From the NCBI RefSeq assembly GCF_014652655.1, contig NZ_BMZF01000010.1, positions 38,924-102,923 on the forward strand: a stretch of 64,000 nt of DNA. Direction: 5' to 3'. The notes beneath the pieces were generated by a model. It had not been told where the DNA came from. It did not search any database and was given only the letters and a program-made list of their open reading frames with translations. The stretch is from Paramylibacter ulvae. GTDB lineage: Bacteria; Pseudomonadota; Alphaproteobacteria; Rhodobacterales; Rhodobacteraceae. Shown piece after piece: positions 18,105-27,337 of this stretch (position 1 is its first letter; the number at the start of each line of letters is the position of its first letter). Both the position numbers and the translations under genes were made by a program.

Positions 18105-20752
18105 TGGAACTGTTTTTCCTACTTATTTTGGTTGTATTAATGGCAACGGCGCTTGGCTCTGGCTATCCCGTTGCGTTCGCATTACCGGGGTCTTCGATCA
18201 TTACGATCATGTTGGCGGCGGCGTCTGGATATTTGTTTACAGGTGATTCAACCGCCTATTTCGATCAAGGTGGCGCGTCACAATGGCTATCCGCTGGGGT
18301 CACAAACCTGCGCGGGGTTTATTGGGAACCTGAACGCGATACGTTGATCGCGATCCCGCTGTTTATTTTCATGGGGATCATGTTGCAACGATCCAAAATC
18401 GCCGAGGATTTGTTGATCACAATGGCCAATCTGTTTGGCCCCGTTCCAGGTGGTTTGGGCATTTCGGTTGTGTTTGTTGGCGCGCTTTTGGCGGCGACAA
18501 CGGGGATTGTTGGTGCAACAGTTGTGGCAATGGGCCTGATTTCATTGCCCGCAATGTTGCGCAATAACTATTCACAAAGCTTGGCCACGGGGACAATCGC
18601 GGCTTCGGGCACATTGGGGCAAATTATTCCGCCCTCAATCGTGTTGATTATCCTTGCCGACCAGCTGGCATCAGCCGCTGATCAGGGTTCGAACCTGCGC
18701 AAAGCACTATACAAGGCAAACACGGGTGATCCCGCAATGCCAACCAGTTTTGATGTGGTGTCGACATCCGCGGGTGAAATGTTCCTTGGTGCGTTTATCC
18801 CAGGCTTGGTTCTGGTTGGGCTTTATATGTTGTATATTCTGGTCGCGGCTTGGCTGCGCCCCAACATTGCGCCACCCGTTGAATACACGGGCAAATATGA
18901 TCGTGCATTTGCGTTCAAGGTTGTAATTACCTTGGTGCCACCTTTGTTGTTGATCTTCTTGGTTTTGGGTTCGATTATGGCAGGGATTGCCACGGTGAAC
19001 CAAGCGGGTGCGATTGGTGCTGCGGGTGCATTGGTCATGTCTGGCTATCGCTTGCAAGAGGGTAAATCGCGCGCATATTGGCCTGCAATCATTTCTGTTG
19101 TCAGCATTGTTGCGATTTCACTTATCGTATCCAACTTTGACACCAATATCAAAAATATCAAATCATCCGCCGATATGCTCGGTGTTACCTTGGCGATTAT
19201 TGCGACCATTGGTTTGATCACTGGTTTGGTCTGGAGCGGTTATCGCGCGTTGGTTACCGAAAACACTCTCGAAGGTGTGATGATCGAAACAGCCAAAGCA
19301 ACATCATTGGTGTTTATCATCCTGTTGGGTGCGGCCATTTTGACGGCGGCATTTCGTGCCTTTGGTGGTGAACATCTGGTGCGCGAATTTTTAGAAGGCC
19401 TGCCAGGCGGGTTCTGGACAAAATTCGTGATCGTCATGGCGGTTATCTTTGTACTGGGCTTTTTCCTTGATTTCATCGAAATCGCGGTGGTTGTAGTGCC
19501 AATCGTTGCACCAATCCTGTTGGCCGATCCATCGGCGAATGTAACGGCCGTTTGGTTGGGTGTTATGATCGGTTTGAACATTCAAACATCATTCCTCACG
19601 CCTCCATTCGGTTTTGCGCTGTTCTATTTGCGCGGTGTGGCACCGGCTGTGGTGAAAACCATCAATATGTACAAGGGGGTAATCCCTTATATCCTGTTGC
19701 AAATTTTGGCGCTGATCATTGTATCTGCGGCACCACCATTGGTGAACTATCTGCCAAACCGCGTGGCGCTATTGTCGGAAAACGCACCACCCCCACGTAA
19801 CCCCAAGCTAAACTATTGTGTTGATCAATACGTCAGCAGCGAAATCGCAACATCGGGTGATGCAATTTTGGCAAGCGTTGAAAGCGCACGTCAAATTGAT
19901 CTGACGGCATTGCCACAAAGCATGCAAAAAGATATCGGCGATAGCTTTGATAGCGTCACAGAGGCGATCGCAAAATTGGGTGAGGCTGAAACGATTTCAA
20001 CAACCGTAGCGTCCGCATCCGATGGTTTCCGCCCATTGCATTCAGAGGTTCGTGCAATCGAACGTGACATGCGCAGTTTCGACAATGAAATTGACGAAAT
20101 TAATGGACGCATGCGTCGTCTAGACGATGAAGATCGCAAGGCAGTGCTACAACACGAAATCGATGAATTGGCAAAGGAACGCGATGCGTTGGCGCAAACC
20201 ATTCCATCGGATTGGGATGCCAAGCTGAAAGAATTCCGTGATCTACAAAAGACGGAAACGAGCGCCTATCGCGGATATTCATCTGCGGCGAACAAAGGGT
20301 ACGAGCCGATTGCCCAATTGATGGTTATTTTAGAAGGTAACGAAGATTTCGCCGCGTTGAAACCCGCACTAGAAGACTTGCAAAAACGTGTTGGTGTGGA
20401 TGCGCCAGATGACTTGGTCGATCCCCTAAAAGATCTCTCAAGTGAGTTTAACGCGGTCGAGGGTGCATCTGATGTTGCTCGCGCAATTTCCAATGCACGC
20501 AGCGCTTTGCGTAAACGGACGCCCGAGGTTGAAGATGCGATTGAAGATATGCAAACTGCGATGGCAGAGTTCGAAACCCAGATCGTGTGGCGTGCCAGTG
20601 CCAAAGAGAAAATTGCACCACAACTTGCCAGTTACGAGGACAGTTTACGCAGCACAATCGGCATTCGGAATCAGGCTGATTTCACCCGTGATCAAGCGTT
20701 ATTCGTAGCAGGGTGTCAGGCGCATCACCGTGATATTTCTTTGAACTTCTAA
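18104..20752 (+). CDS. dctM: TRAP transporter large permease (DctM) with long C-terminal coiled-coil extension
   Basis: An 882-residue protein. Residues 1-550 form the DctM transporter core: IPLFIFMGIML, GIVGATVVAMGLISLP, SGTLGQIIPPSIVLIIL and SFLTPPFGFALFYLRGVAP are diagnostic. Some extra hydrophobic sequence in the middle makes this core longer than the common 430 residues. Residues 555-882 are a hydrophilic extension with no membrane segment; about 641-700 is a strong predicted coiled coil with heptad-like charged repeats, followed by more helical sequence. Such an extension is absent from the standard family. It may bind a partner or stabilise the complex; this is inference. Sixteen bases separate it from the kinase gene. 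Confidence 0.9.
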   Translation: MELFFLLILVVLMATALGSGYPVAFALPGSSIITIMLAAASGYLFTGDSTAYFDQGGASQWLSAGVTNLRGVYWEPERDTLIAIPLFIFMGIMLQRSKIAEDLLITMANLFGPVPGGLGISVVFVGALLAATTGIVGATVVAMGLISLPAMLRNNYSQSLATGTIAASGTLGQIIPPSIVLIILADQLASAADQGSNLRKALYKANTGDPAMPTSFDVVSTSAGEMFLGAFIPGLVLVGLYMLYILVAAWLRPNIAPPVEYTGKYDRAFAFKVVITLVPPLLLIFLVLGSIMAGIATVNQAGAIGAAGALVMSGYRLQEGKSRAYWPAIISVVSIVAISLIVSNFDTNIKNIKSSADMLGVTLAIIATIGLITGLVWSGYRALVTENTLEGVMIETAKATSLVFIILLGAAILTAAFRAFGGEHLVREFLEGLPGGFWTKFVIVMAVIFVLGFFLDFIEIAVVVVPIVAPILLADPSANVTAVWLGVMIGLNIQTSFLTPPFGFALFYLRGVAPAVVKTINMYKGVIPYILLQILALIIVSAAPPLVNYLPNRVALLSENAPPPRNPKLNYCVDQYVSSEIATSGDAILASVESARQIDLTALPQSMQKDIGDSFDSVTEAIAKLGEAETISTTVASASDGFRPLHSEVRAIERDMRSFDNEIDEINGRMRRLDDEDRKAVLQHEIDELAKERDALAQTIPSDWDAKLKEFRDLQKTETSAYRGYSSAANKGYEPIAQLMVILEGNEDFAALKPALEDLQKRVGVDAPDDLVDPLKDLSSEFNAVEGASDVARAISNARSALRKRTPEVEDAIEDMQTAMAEFETQIVWRASAKEKIAPQLASYEDSLRSTIGIRNQADFTRDQALFVAGCQAHHRDISLNF

Positions 20753-20768
20753 CTGGAAAACTTGGGCG

Positions 20769-21809
20769 ATGAAAAAGTCTGTAAAATCGATCCTCAACGG
20801 TTTGGTTGTGCCTATCCTGATCGTTGATGGAAAGATGCGTATTTCATATATGAATGCCGCGTCTATGGCGCATTTCCGTGATGCCAAGGCCGACATGTTA
20901 ATGAGTGATATTATTGAAAATCAACGCTGTCTTACGGCGACCAAACGTGTGTTGGATGGCGATCCTGAAACACAAGTCGAAGTGACGTTACAAGGTGTGG
21001 TTCCTACGTCATTTCGCGTGAATGTGGCACCGATGACCGTTGAAAGCGAAAAGGATGGGCTGCACGCGATCCTGAGCTTTGAAGACATTTCGCATATTCG
21101 CGAAGCGGAACAAATGCGCCACGATTTTGTTGCCAATGTGAGCCATGAACTCCGCTCGCCACTGACCGCACTGGTCGGGTTTATTGAAACATTGCAAGGG
21201 CCAGCCAAGGGTGATGCCAACGCCGCAGAGCGGTTTTTGGGCATGATGGAACGTGAATCTGATCGGATGGCACGCCTGATTAATGACCTGTTGTCATTGT
21301 CCAAATTACAAGCGCGCGAACGCGATGTTCCATCTGCGATTGTCGATATTGCTGATGTGATCAATGAAATCGTTATCTCATTTGGCGGTGCGAACGATCA
21401 TTTGCGTGAACGCATCAAAGTGTCCATTACCAAGGGTGAAACAATGGTTGTTGGGGATAAAAATGAGTTGGGGCAGGTGTTTCAAAACCTGATTGAAAAT
21501 GCGGTGAAATACAGCCCCGATGGATCAAATGTTGTGGTTACCGCCTCTTTTTCCGAAAAATCGGATGATTATGTATGTGTCTGTGTGACCGATCAGGGTG
21601 ATGGAATCGACCCTGTACATATTCCGCGCCTGACCGAACGGTTTTATCGCATCGACAAAGGACGGTCGCGCGCGATTGGGGGCACGGGGCTTGGGCTGGC
21701 GATTGTGAAACACATTTTAATTCATCATCGCGGATCGCTCAAAATCAAAAGCAAACTGGGTGAGGGCAGCACGTTTTCGGTTTACCTCCCCGCGGCCAAG
21801 AACAGATAA
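20769..21809 (+). CDS. phoR: PhoR-like soluble sensor histidine kinase
   Basis: A 346-residue histidine kinase without membrane helices. Residues 1-110 form a PAS-like domain, the H-box FVANVSHELRSP has His126, and the ATPase domain has NLIENAVKYSPDG, the G box VTDQGDGID and [13 protein letters not shown]. Rhodobacterales PhoR proteins look like this, and I name it on that basis. It follows the TRAP large permease by 16 bases, so it may be read from the TRAP promoter. It is followed by a PhoB-like receiver, but no pstSCAB or phoU genes lie between or near them. Its signal could be phosphate or something linked to the TRAP system. Confidence 0.82.
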   Translation: MKKSVKSILNGLVVPILIVDGKMRISYMNAASMAHFRDAKADMLMSDIIENQRCLTATKRVLDGDPETQVEVTLQGVVPTSFRVNVAPMTVESEKDGLHAILSFEDISHIREAEQMRHDFVANVSHELRSPLTALVGFIETLQGPAKGDANAAERFLGMMERESDRMARLINDLLSLSKLQARERDVPSAIVDIADVINEIVISFGGANDHLRERIKVSITKGETMVVGDKNELGQVFQNLIENAVKYSPDGSNVVVTASFSEKSDDYVCVCVTDQGDGIDPVHIPRLTERFYRIDKGRSRAIGGTGLGLAIVKHILIHHRGSLKIKSKLGEGSTFSVYLPAAKNR

Positions 21810-21841
21810 AGTTTTCCACAACTCGCATAATTTTGTTGTTC

Positions 21842-21854
21842 TGATGTTACATCA
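21842..21854. promoter_or_regulatory. 13-bp palindrome before the receiver gene
   Basis: TGATGT-T-ACATCA is a perfect inverted repeat in the 103-base gap between the kinase gene and the receiver gene. It is a candidate operator; which protein binds is unknown. Confidence 0.35.
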
Positions 21855-21912
21855 ACAGGTTATTCGCTGATGCATACAGGGATAAAATCCCACAATGGCA
21901 AAGGCGGAATAG

Positions 21913-22296
21913 ATGAGTGAGTCAGCCAAACAATTGGTATTGGTGGTCGAAGACGAACCCGCACAGGCGGAATTGTTGCGATACAATCTGGAAAAAAACG
22001 GTTGGCGCGTGGTTTGCGTTGATAGCGGTGATGATGCACTGTTGATGTACCGCGAAACCATGCCTGATCTGGTTATCTTGGATTGGATGTTGCCACATCT
22101 GTCTGGGATCGAGGTTTGTTCTGAAATTCGTAAAACCGAAAATGGCATACGGGTGCCGATTTTGATGCTAACCGCGCGTGGGCAGGAAGAGGATCGCCTG
22201 CGCGGCATTGATGTCGGCGCAGACGATTTTATTGTGAAACCTTATTCAGTGGCCGATTTGATGGAACGTGTGGCGCGCAATTTGATTGTGAATTAA
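21913..22296 (+). CDS. PhoB-like response regulator reduced to a receiver domain
   Basis: A 127-residue receiver domain that is closely PhoB-like: LVVEDEPAQAELLRYNLE, phosphoacceptor Asp57 in VILDWMLPHLSG, LTARG and VKPYS with the conserved lysine. PhoB normally continues for another 100 residues as a winged-helix DNA-binding domain. Here the protein ends at MERVARNLIVN, and the stop lies in the TTAA shared with the CoA-transferase gene on the other strand. No remnant of the output domain is seen, so this is a clean truncation rather than a frameshift. It can receive phosphate from the kinase but cannot bind DNA by the usual means. Confidence 0.85.
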   Translation: MSESAKQLVLVVEDEPAQAELLRYNLEKNGWRVVCVDSGDDALLMYRETMPDLVILDWMLPHLSGIEVCSEIRKTENGIRVPILMLTARGQEEDRLRGIDVGADDFIVKPYSVADLMERVARNLIVN

Positions 22297-24230
22297 CCCT
22301 TGCTCTGCCCCTTGATGAATGCGGCAGCTTCGGCCGCTGTTTCAAAAATATTTGGGCTTAACGCACGCGCTTTTAAATCTTGGCCCATTTTTTGACGCAA
22401 GAATGCACTGGTGGTATATCGCGCGGCATCCAAGAAATATTGTTTTTCCAATTCGGCCTGAAAATCCGCATATGCGGCACGCAGTTTTGGTGCGATTGTA
22501 CGTCCGTCAAAATTGGAAATGATGTTTACCTTTTTGCCCAATGCACCGAAAAATTTATGCATCACAGTGTAATGTTCATCCAAATCTTCGCGTGTGTTAA
22601 TCGCGGTGCCAGCCAAGTTGATGAATACCGTATTTGTGGACGCGTCATATGTTAAACGATCCTCCATCCGTACATTGATCAATGTATTTTTCAGCTTCAT
22701 CCGACGTTCATCGAATATCTCTGGGTCCATGGTTTTGGGATTGTTTACAATGGGTCTGAACGCCATATGCGCAAGGATATCGCGTTCAATATCGATGCCT
22801 GGGGCGACCTCTGACAATTCCAAACCATCAACTGTCATGCGGAACACACACCGCTCGGTGACATATAATACCTGTTGGCCCATCTGCGCGGCGTATTTGC
22901 CGTTGAATGTAATTTGTTCCACCTGATCGATGAATTTGGGCATTTGGCCTTCGGCGGTGATCGACAATTCGCGATCCTTGCAATCGACACGTAAACCGCG
23001 TGCGGTGAATGTGCCAACAAACACTAATTTACGCGCGTTCTGGCTAATGTTGATAAACCCGCCAGCGCCGGCAAAGCGATCTTTGAAGCGGCTGACGTTA
23101 ACGTTGCCGTGGCGATCTACCTCGGCCATGCCAAGAACGGCCAGATCCAACCCGCCGCCATCATAAAAATCAAACATCTGGTTGGTTTGGGTTATCGCGT
23201 TTGCGTTGATCGCAGCGCCAAAATCCAAACCCGATTGGGGAACGCCGCCCATCACACCCGCTTCGGTGGTGAGGGTGATATGATCGAGAATTTCCTCTTC
23301 GTTGGCAACGGCGCCAACGCCCTCTGGCATGCCAATGCCAAGGTTTACCACACCATTGATCGGTAATTCCATTGCAGCGCGACGTGCGATGATTTTGCGA
23401 TCGGAAAATGGCATTGGTGTCAATTCATCAACAACACCGCGCAAACGCCCCGTGAACGAATGATTATATGGCGTGTCATAGGTTTGCAAATGCTCACTTG
23501 CATCCGCGACCACCACACAATCCACCAGATTACCGGGCACGACAACCTCGCGCGGGTTCATCGAACCCTCGGCGCAGATGCGTTCAACCTGTGCAATCAC
23601 CAAGCCACCACTGTTTTTGGCAGCCTGCGCAATGGACAACATGTCCAACGTCAATGCTTCGCGTTCCATTGTGATATTGCCAGCCTTGTCGGCGGTCGTA
23701 CCACGGATGAACGCCACATCAATTGGGATTGAACGATAGAAAAGCCATTCTTCGCCGTCCAATTCCATCAATTCCACTAGTTTTTCTGTCGAACTTTCGT
23801 TGATTGCACCGCCAATTTGGCGTGGATCAACAAATGTGTTCAGGCCAACTTTGGAAAACATGCCCGGTTTGCCCGCCGCGATGTCGCGGTACAGTTGTGA
23901 AATACAGCCCAACGGCAAATTATAGGCCGCGATTTTATTGGCCACCGCCAGTTGCCCCAATTTAGGAACCAGGGACCAATGTCCACCGATGGCGCGTTTC
24001 ACCAATCCAGGTGCAGACAGACGGTTCAACCCGCGATCCTTGCCATCACCGGGTGCGGCTGCAAACAAAAGAGATATATCCTTGGGCTCGGCCTGTTTGT
24101 CATAACGTTCGGCAAGACCGCGCAACAATGCCTCTGGCGTGCCGATGCCCACAAAACCAGACACGCAAATTGTGTCTGAATCCGCGATTACCGCGACGGC
24201 ATCCTCAAGGCTTACGATCTTGTCAACCAT
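22293..24230 (-). CDS. Fused-subunit acyl-CoA:acetate/3-ketoacid CoA-transferase with C-terminal extension
   Basis: A 645-residue class I CoA-transferase in which the alpha domain (about 1-270, with GFVGIGTPEALL) and beta domain (about 275-520, with GIGMPEGVGAV) are joined, as in propionate CoA-transferase. The catalytic glutamate is Glu323 in TTEAGVMGG. About 120 residues follow the transferase core and form a separate, possibly STAS-like helical/beta domain (FINLAGTAINTREDLDEHY to FETAAEAAAFIKG). It moves CoA between short acyl acids. It lies 20 bases after phaC, which suggests supply or recycling of hydroxyacyl-CoA for the polyester. Its stop overlaps the receiver gene. Confidence 0.88.
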   Translation of the reverse strand: MVDKIVSLEDAVAVIADSDTICVSGFVGIGTPEALLRGLAERYDKQAEPKDISLLFAAAPGDGKDRGLNRLSAPGLVKRAIGGHWSLVPKLGQLAVANKIAAYNLPLGCISQLYRDIAAGKPGMFSKVGLNTFVDPRQIGGAINESSTEKLVELMELDGEEWLFYRSIPIDVAFIRGTTADKAGNITMEREALTLDMLSIAQAAKNSGGLVIAQVERICAEGSMNPREVVVPGNLVDCVVVADASEHLQTYDTPYNHSFTGRLRGVVDELTPMPFSDRKIIARRAAMELPINGVVNLGIGMPEGVGAVANEEEILDHITLTTEAGVMGGVPQSGLDFGAAINANAITQTNQMFDFYDGGGLDLAVLGMAEVDRHGNVNVSRFKDRFAGAGGFINISQNARKLVFVGTFTARGLRVDCKDRELSITAEGQMPKFIDQVEQITFNGKYAAQMGQQVLYVTERCVFRMTVDGLELSEVAPGIDIERDILAHMAFRPIVNNPKTMDPEIFDERRMKLKNTLINVRMEDRLTYDASTNTVFINLAGTAINTREDLDEHYTVMHKFFGALGKKVNIISNFDGRTIAPKLRAAYADFQAELEKQYFLDAARYTTSAFLRQKMGQDLKARALSPNIFETAAEAAAFIKGQSKG

Positions 24231-24250
24231 TTGTATTTCCTCCCAGAAAT

Positions 24251-25387
24251 TTATTTCTTCTTCTTTTTTATCTGCGTTTTATTGACCCAATCGACAAAAC
24301 CTTGGGCAACAACGCCTTGTGCTTTGCGGCTTACGAAAACACCGACATGGCCACCTGGAAATCCGATTTCAGTGTATTTTTTTGGTTTGATGTAATTGGA
24401 TAATGGTTTGGTACAGCTCACAGGAACGATATGATCTTGGAGCGCGTAAATATTCAAGACAGGGCAGGCGATGTTTTGCAAATCAACCACGTCCCCATCC
24501 AACGAAAACTTACCGTTTACCAATTGGTTTTCACGGTAAAATTTATTGAACCATTCCTTGGCTGCAACACCGGGGTGATCGGGGCGATCGGCGATCCATT
24601 TTTCCATACGCAGAAAATTAAGCGTTGCATCCGCGTCGCCATCAAGACGTTGCAAGCCAAGACTATATTTCGTCATGGAATTCATAGGAGTCAGCGCGGA
24701 AAACATCGCACCCGTAAGTGCGCCTGGCATATTGCCATGGGTATCGACCAGATTATTCACATCATCTTCGCTAAAGTTTGCAAGCCATTGGTTTAAAAAA
24801 CCTTCGCCGCGCCAGAAATTTTCGGGATCGCCCTTAAAATCAATGGGTGTGATCGTGAGCGCAAGCCCTGCAAATAATTCGGGATGTGTTGCAGCCAAAC
24901 AGGTGGCGAATGTACCGCCTTCGCAGATACCAAACATGGTAATCGGACCACCTGATTTTTCGACCAGAAATTCGATGCAATCACGCAGCCAGCCATTAAT
25001 CATGTCGTCCAAGCTGATGAATTGATCCGCACGTGTGGGGTTGCCCCAATCCACAACATATACATCCAAACCTGCCATCAACAAATTGCGCACCAATGAA
25101 CGATCCTCTTGCAGATCAATCATGGTTTGGCGGCCAAACATGCCGTAAGAAATCAAAACGGGGGGCGCATCGATTGGGTTGTCGTTCAGTGGCCGATAGC
25201 GGCTGACGGTGACTTTATCGACTTGAAACACAACATCGGATGGGGTTTGTGCAATTTGCACATCATCCTTGTTGATATTGCGCAACATGTCACTGGAACG
25301 AAACGATTTTATTCCAGCCTCCATCATCTGCGCCATCGCGTATTGATAGGCTTGCATGAATTCTTCGGGTTGGGATGTATCAGACAT
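24251..25387 (-). CDS. phaC: Class III PHA synthase catalytic subunit PhaC
   Basis: A 378-residue alpha/beta-hydrolase polymerase, the short length typical of class III synthases. The lipase-like box is GICEGG with nucleophile Cys155. Asp318 (ALQDHIVP) and His347 (PGGHVGVF) complete the triad. It polymerises 3-hydroxyacyl-CoA into polyester granules together with PhaE, whose gene ends two bases upstream. The lysine run at the C-terminus is unusual but consistent with a coding end. The usual box in relatives is G-x-C-Q-G-G; here Glu replaces Gln. Confidence 0.93.
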   Translation of the reverse strand: MSDTSQPEEFMQAYQYAMAQMMEAGIKSFRSSDMLRNINKDDVQIAQTPSDVVFQVDKVTVSRYRPLNDNPIDAPPVLISYGMFGRQTMIDLQEDRSLVRNLLMAGLDVYVVDWGNPTRADQFISLDDMINGWLRDCIEFLVEKSGGPITMFGICEGGTFATCLAATHPELFAGLALTITPIDFKGDPENFWRGEGFLNQWLANFSEDDVNNLVDTHGNMPGALTGAMFSALTPMNSMTKYSLGLQRLDGDADATLNFLRMEKWIADRPDHPGVAAKEWFNKFYRENQLVNGKFSLDGDVVDLQNIACPVLNIYALQDHIVPVSCTKPLSNYIKPKKYTEIGFPGGHVGVFVSRKAQGVVAQGFVDWVNKTQIKKKKK

Positions 25388-25389
25388 TT

Positions 25390-26154
25390 TTATTTCTTTT
25401 GAGCCAATTCGCGTTTCAGGTTACGAATTTCACGTTTCAATTCGGTGACGGTTTTTGTTAAATCGTCAACTTCTGATCGGGTGGGCATTTGATAGGCATC
25501 TGACCATGCCTCGGCCAATTTGGCCTGTCGTTGTTTTAATCCGTTCGACGCCAATATCATGTTGCGCTGTGCATCCATAAATTTTTGCGTGGATTGTGTA
25601 TCTAACAATTCTTCGTTTGCGGTTTTCACCCATGCATCCAATGCTTTTTGCACATTGCCAGATTTCAAATCCTCGACGCTGAATTTTTCGCTATAGCTTT
25701 TATAGGCACGTTGCCATGCTTCGTGCATGACCTTTGCGAAATCGGTCGTGGCTTCTTGGAAATCCAGATATTCCTGCCATTGTTCGGCGCCTTCCGCTTG
25801 TGGTGCGGCCATGTCTGCGAATTTGGGGAATTGCACAACGCTTTCCAGAATGGATCGCAATTGATCGGGTGCCTTGCTCATCCATGATGATGGATCATAC
25901 ATGGCATAAAACGCGGCGGGGTTGTTGGGCATATAGGATGGGTTTTTCATCATTGCCGATGGATCCCAACCCGGTGCCCATGCTTTGACGAAATCTTGCC
26001 ATGCTTCGTATGATTGTGTCATCGGGTCTTTGGGTTTGGGGGCAAAGGCGCGGCCAAAAGTTTCGGCCATTTCTTTTTGTGCGTCTAAGAACGCGTCTTG
26101 GCTATTTTGCCAGAACTTCATAATTTGATCCATTCCGTCATTTTTATCGGCCAT
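25390..26154 (-). CDS. phaE: Class III PHA synthase subunit PhaE
   Basis: A 254-residue helical protein that fits PhaE: an N-terminal MDQIMKFWQNSQDAF segment, repeated tryptophan-containing helices (WQDFVKAWAPGW) and a C-terminal coiled coil DDLTKTVTELKREIRNLKREL. PhaE activates PhaC and does not catalyse by itself. The start at 26154 has AAAGGAG 8 bases upstream; the extension to 26214 overlaps the dehydrogenase gene and is rejected. The gene ends two bases before phaC, so the two subunits are translated together. Confidence 0.9.
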   Translation of the reverse strand: MADKNDGMDQIMKFWQNSQDAFLDAQKEMAETFGRAFAPKPKDPMTQSYEAWQDFVKAWAPGWDPSAMMKNPSYMPNNPAAFYAMYDPSSWMSKAPDQLRSILESVVQFPKFADMAAPQAEGAEQWQEYLDFQEATTDFAKVMHEAWQRAYKSYSEKFSVEDLKSGNVQKALDAWVKTANEELLDTQSTQKFMDAQRNMILASNGLKQRQAKLAEAWSDAYQMPTRSEVDDLTKTVTELKREIRNLKRELAQKK

Positions 26155-26176
26155 AACGCGTTCTCCTTTTGTTATT

Positions 26177-27337
26177 TTATAATGCTGCTGTGTAAATCGC
26201 CAACGCATCGTCATATGTGACTTCGCGTGGGTTGTTTACCAACAGACGGGTTTGTTTCATGGAATCCTCGGCCAATAGGGGTAGATCGTTGTGATTAACG
26301 CCGACCTCTTTTAACGTTGATTTCATGCCAAGCTCTGGTCCCAAATCCTTGAACCCTTGGACCATGCCAGCACAGATTTCTGCGTTTGATTTACCTGCAA
26401 GTTCTGGGAAAATGATCGGTGCGATTTCGGCGTATTGTGATGCGCCCAATTCGTCCGCCATGTTGAATTCCAAAACATGTGGCAATACCAGTGCGTTGGA
26501 CAAACCGTGTGGCACGTGAAAATGACCACCGAGCGGATAGGCAAGAGCGTGCACCGCTGCCACGGGGGCGTTGGCAAATGACATGCCTGCAAGCATGGAG
26601 CCAAGCAACATTTCTGAACGTGCTTCACGGTTTTGTCCGTCTGTACAAGCCGTGCGAATGGAACCGCCCAACAATTCAAGCGCTTGTCTTGCCAGTGTAT
26701 CGGACAGGATGTTTTTGGCGTGTTTGGTTGTATATGCCTCGATCGCATGAACCATCGCATCGATACCTGTCGCCGCTGTAACATGTGCGGGCAAACCTAC
26801 GGTCAATTCCGCATCCAACACCGCCCAGTCAGGGTAAAGCTGTGGTGAAACCACGCCTTTTTTCTCGGATGCACCTGTGGTGACGATAGAAATTGGTGTG
26901 ACCTCGGAACCCGTACCTGCCGTGGTTGGGGCAAGGATCAGGGGCAGGCGACCACCCTTGACCAAACCAACGCCATACATTTCGCTAATGGGTTGTGTTG
27001 AATTACACAAAACGGCGATCAATTTGGCCGTGTCCATTGAGGAGCCACCACCAACAGAAACAACGCCATCAATGCCAGCTTTTTTGGCTTCTTCAACCGC
27101 TGTCAGGATCATTTTTTCAGGCGGATCGGCAACAACATCGTCGATCACATGCACACCAAGGCCTGCGTCTTTGATGCCTTTGAGTGCTGCATCAGCAAGA
27201 CCAAGTTCAAGGATGATTTTATCGGTCACAAAGGCCACGTTTTTACAGCCCATGTCGGCCATCAATTGGCCAATTTTTTGGGTTGAACCAACCTCAGAGA
27301 GGATGGAACTGGTTGTTTGAAATTTAAACGGCTTCAT
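26177..27337 (-). CDS. Iron-containing alcohol dehydrogenase
   Basis: A 386-residue group III dehydrogenase. NAD binding: GGGSSMDTAK at 96-105. Metal ligands are Asp193 and His197 in IDAMVHAIEAY, His263 in VHALAYPLGG and His277 in HVPHG. Family substrates include primary alcohols, 1,3-propanediol, lactaldehyde and 4-hydroxybutyrate. Its place between a TPP enzyme and phaEC suggests reduction of an aldehyde that feeds, or arises from, hydroxyacid metabolism; this is inference. The start overlaps the stop of the upstream TPP-enzyme gene by ATGA, so the two are coupled. Confidence 0.9.
   Translation of the reverse strand: MKPFKFQTTSSILSEVGSTQKIGQLMADMGCKNVAFVTDKIILELGLADAALKGIKDAGLGVHVIDDVVADPPEKMILTAVEEAKKAGIDGVVSVGGGSSMDTAKLIAVLCNSTQPISEMYGVGLVKGGRLPLILAPTTAGTGSEVTPISIVTTGASEKKGVVSPQLYPDWAVLDAELTVGLPAHVTAATGIDAMVHAIEAYTTKHAKNILSDTLARQALELLGGSIRTACTDGQNREARSEMLLGSMLAGMSFANAPVAAVHALAYPLGGHFHVPHGLSNALVLPHVLEFNMADELGASQYAEIAPIIFPELAGKSNAEICAGMVQGFKDLGPELGMKSTLKEVGVNHNDLPLLAEDSMKQTRLLVNNPREVTYDDALAIYTAAL

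Noticed and set aside
22297..22620. Possibility that the short PhoB-like gene is a frameshifted full-length phoB
   Set aside because: The DNA after its stop encodes the conserved C-terminus of the CoA-transferase on the other strand; no winged-helix sequence is found in any frame.
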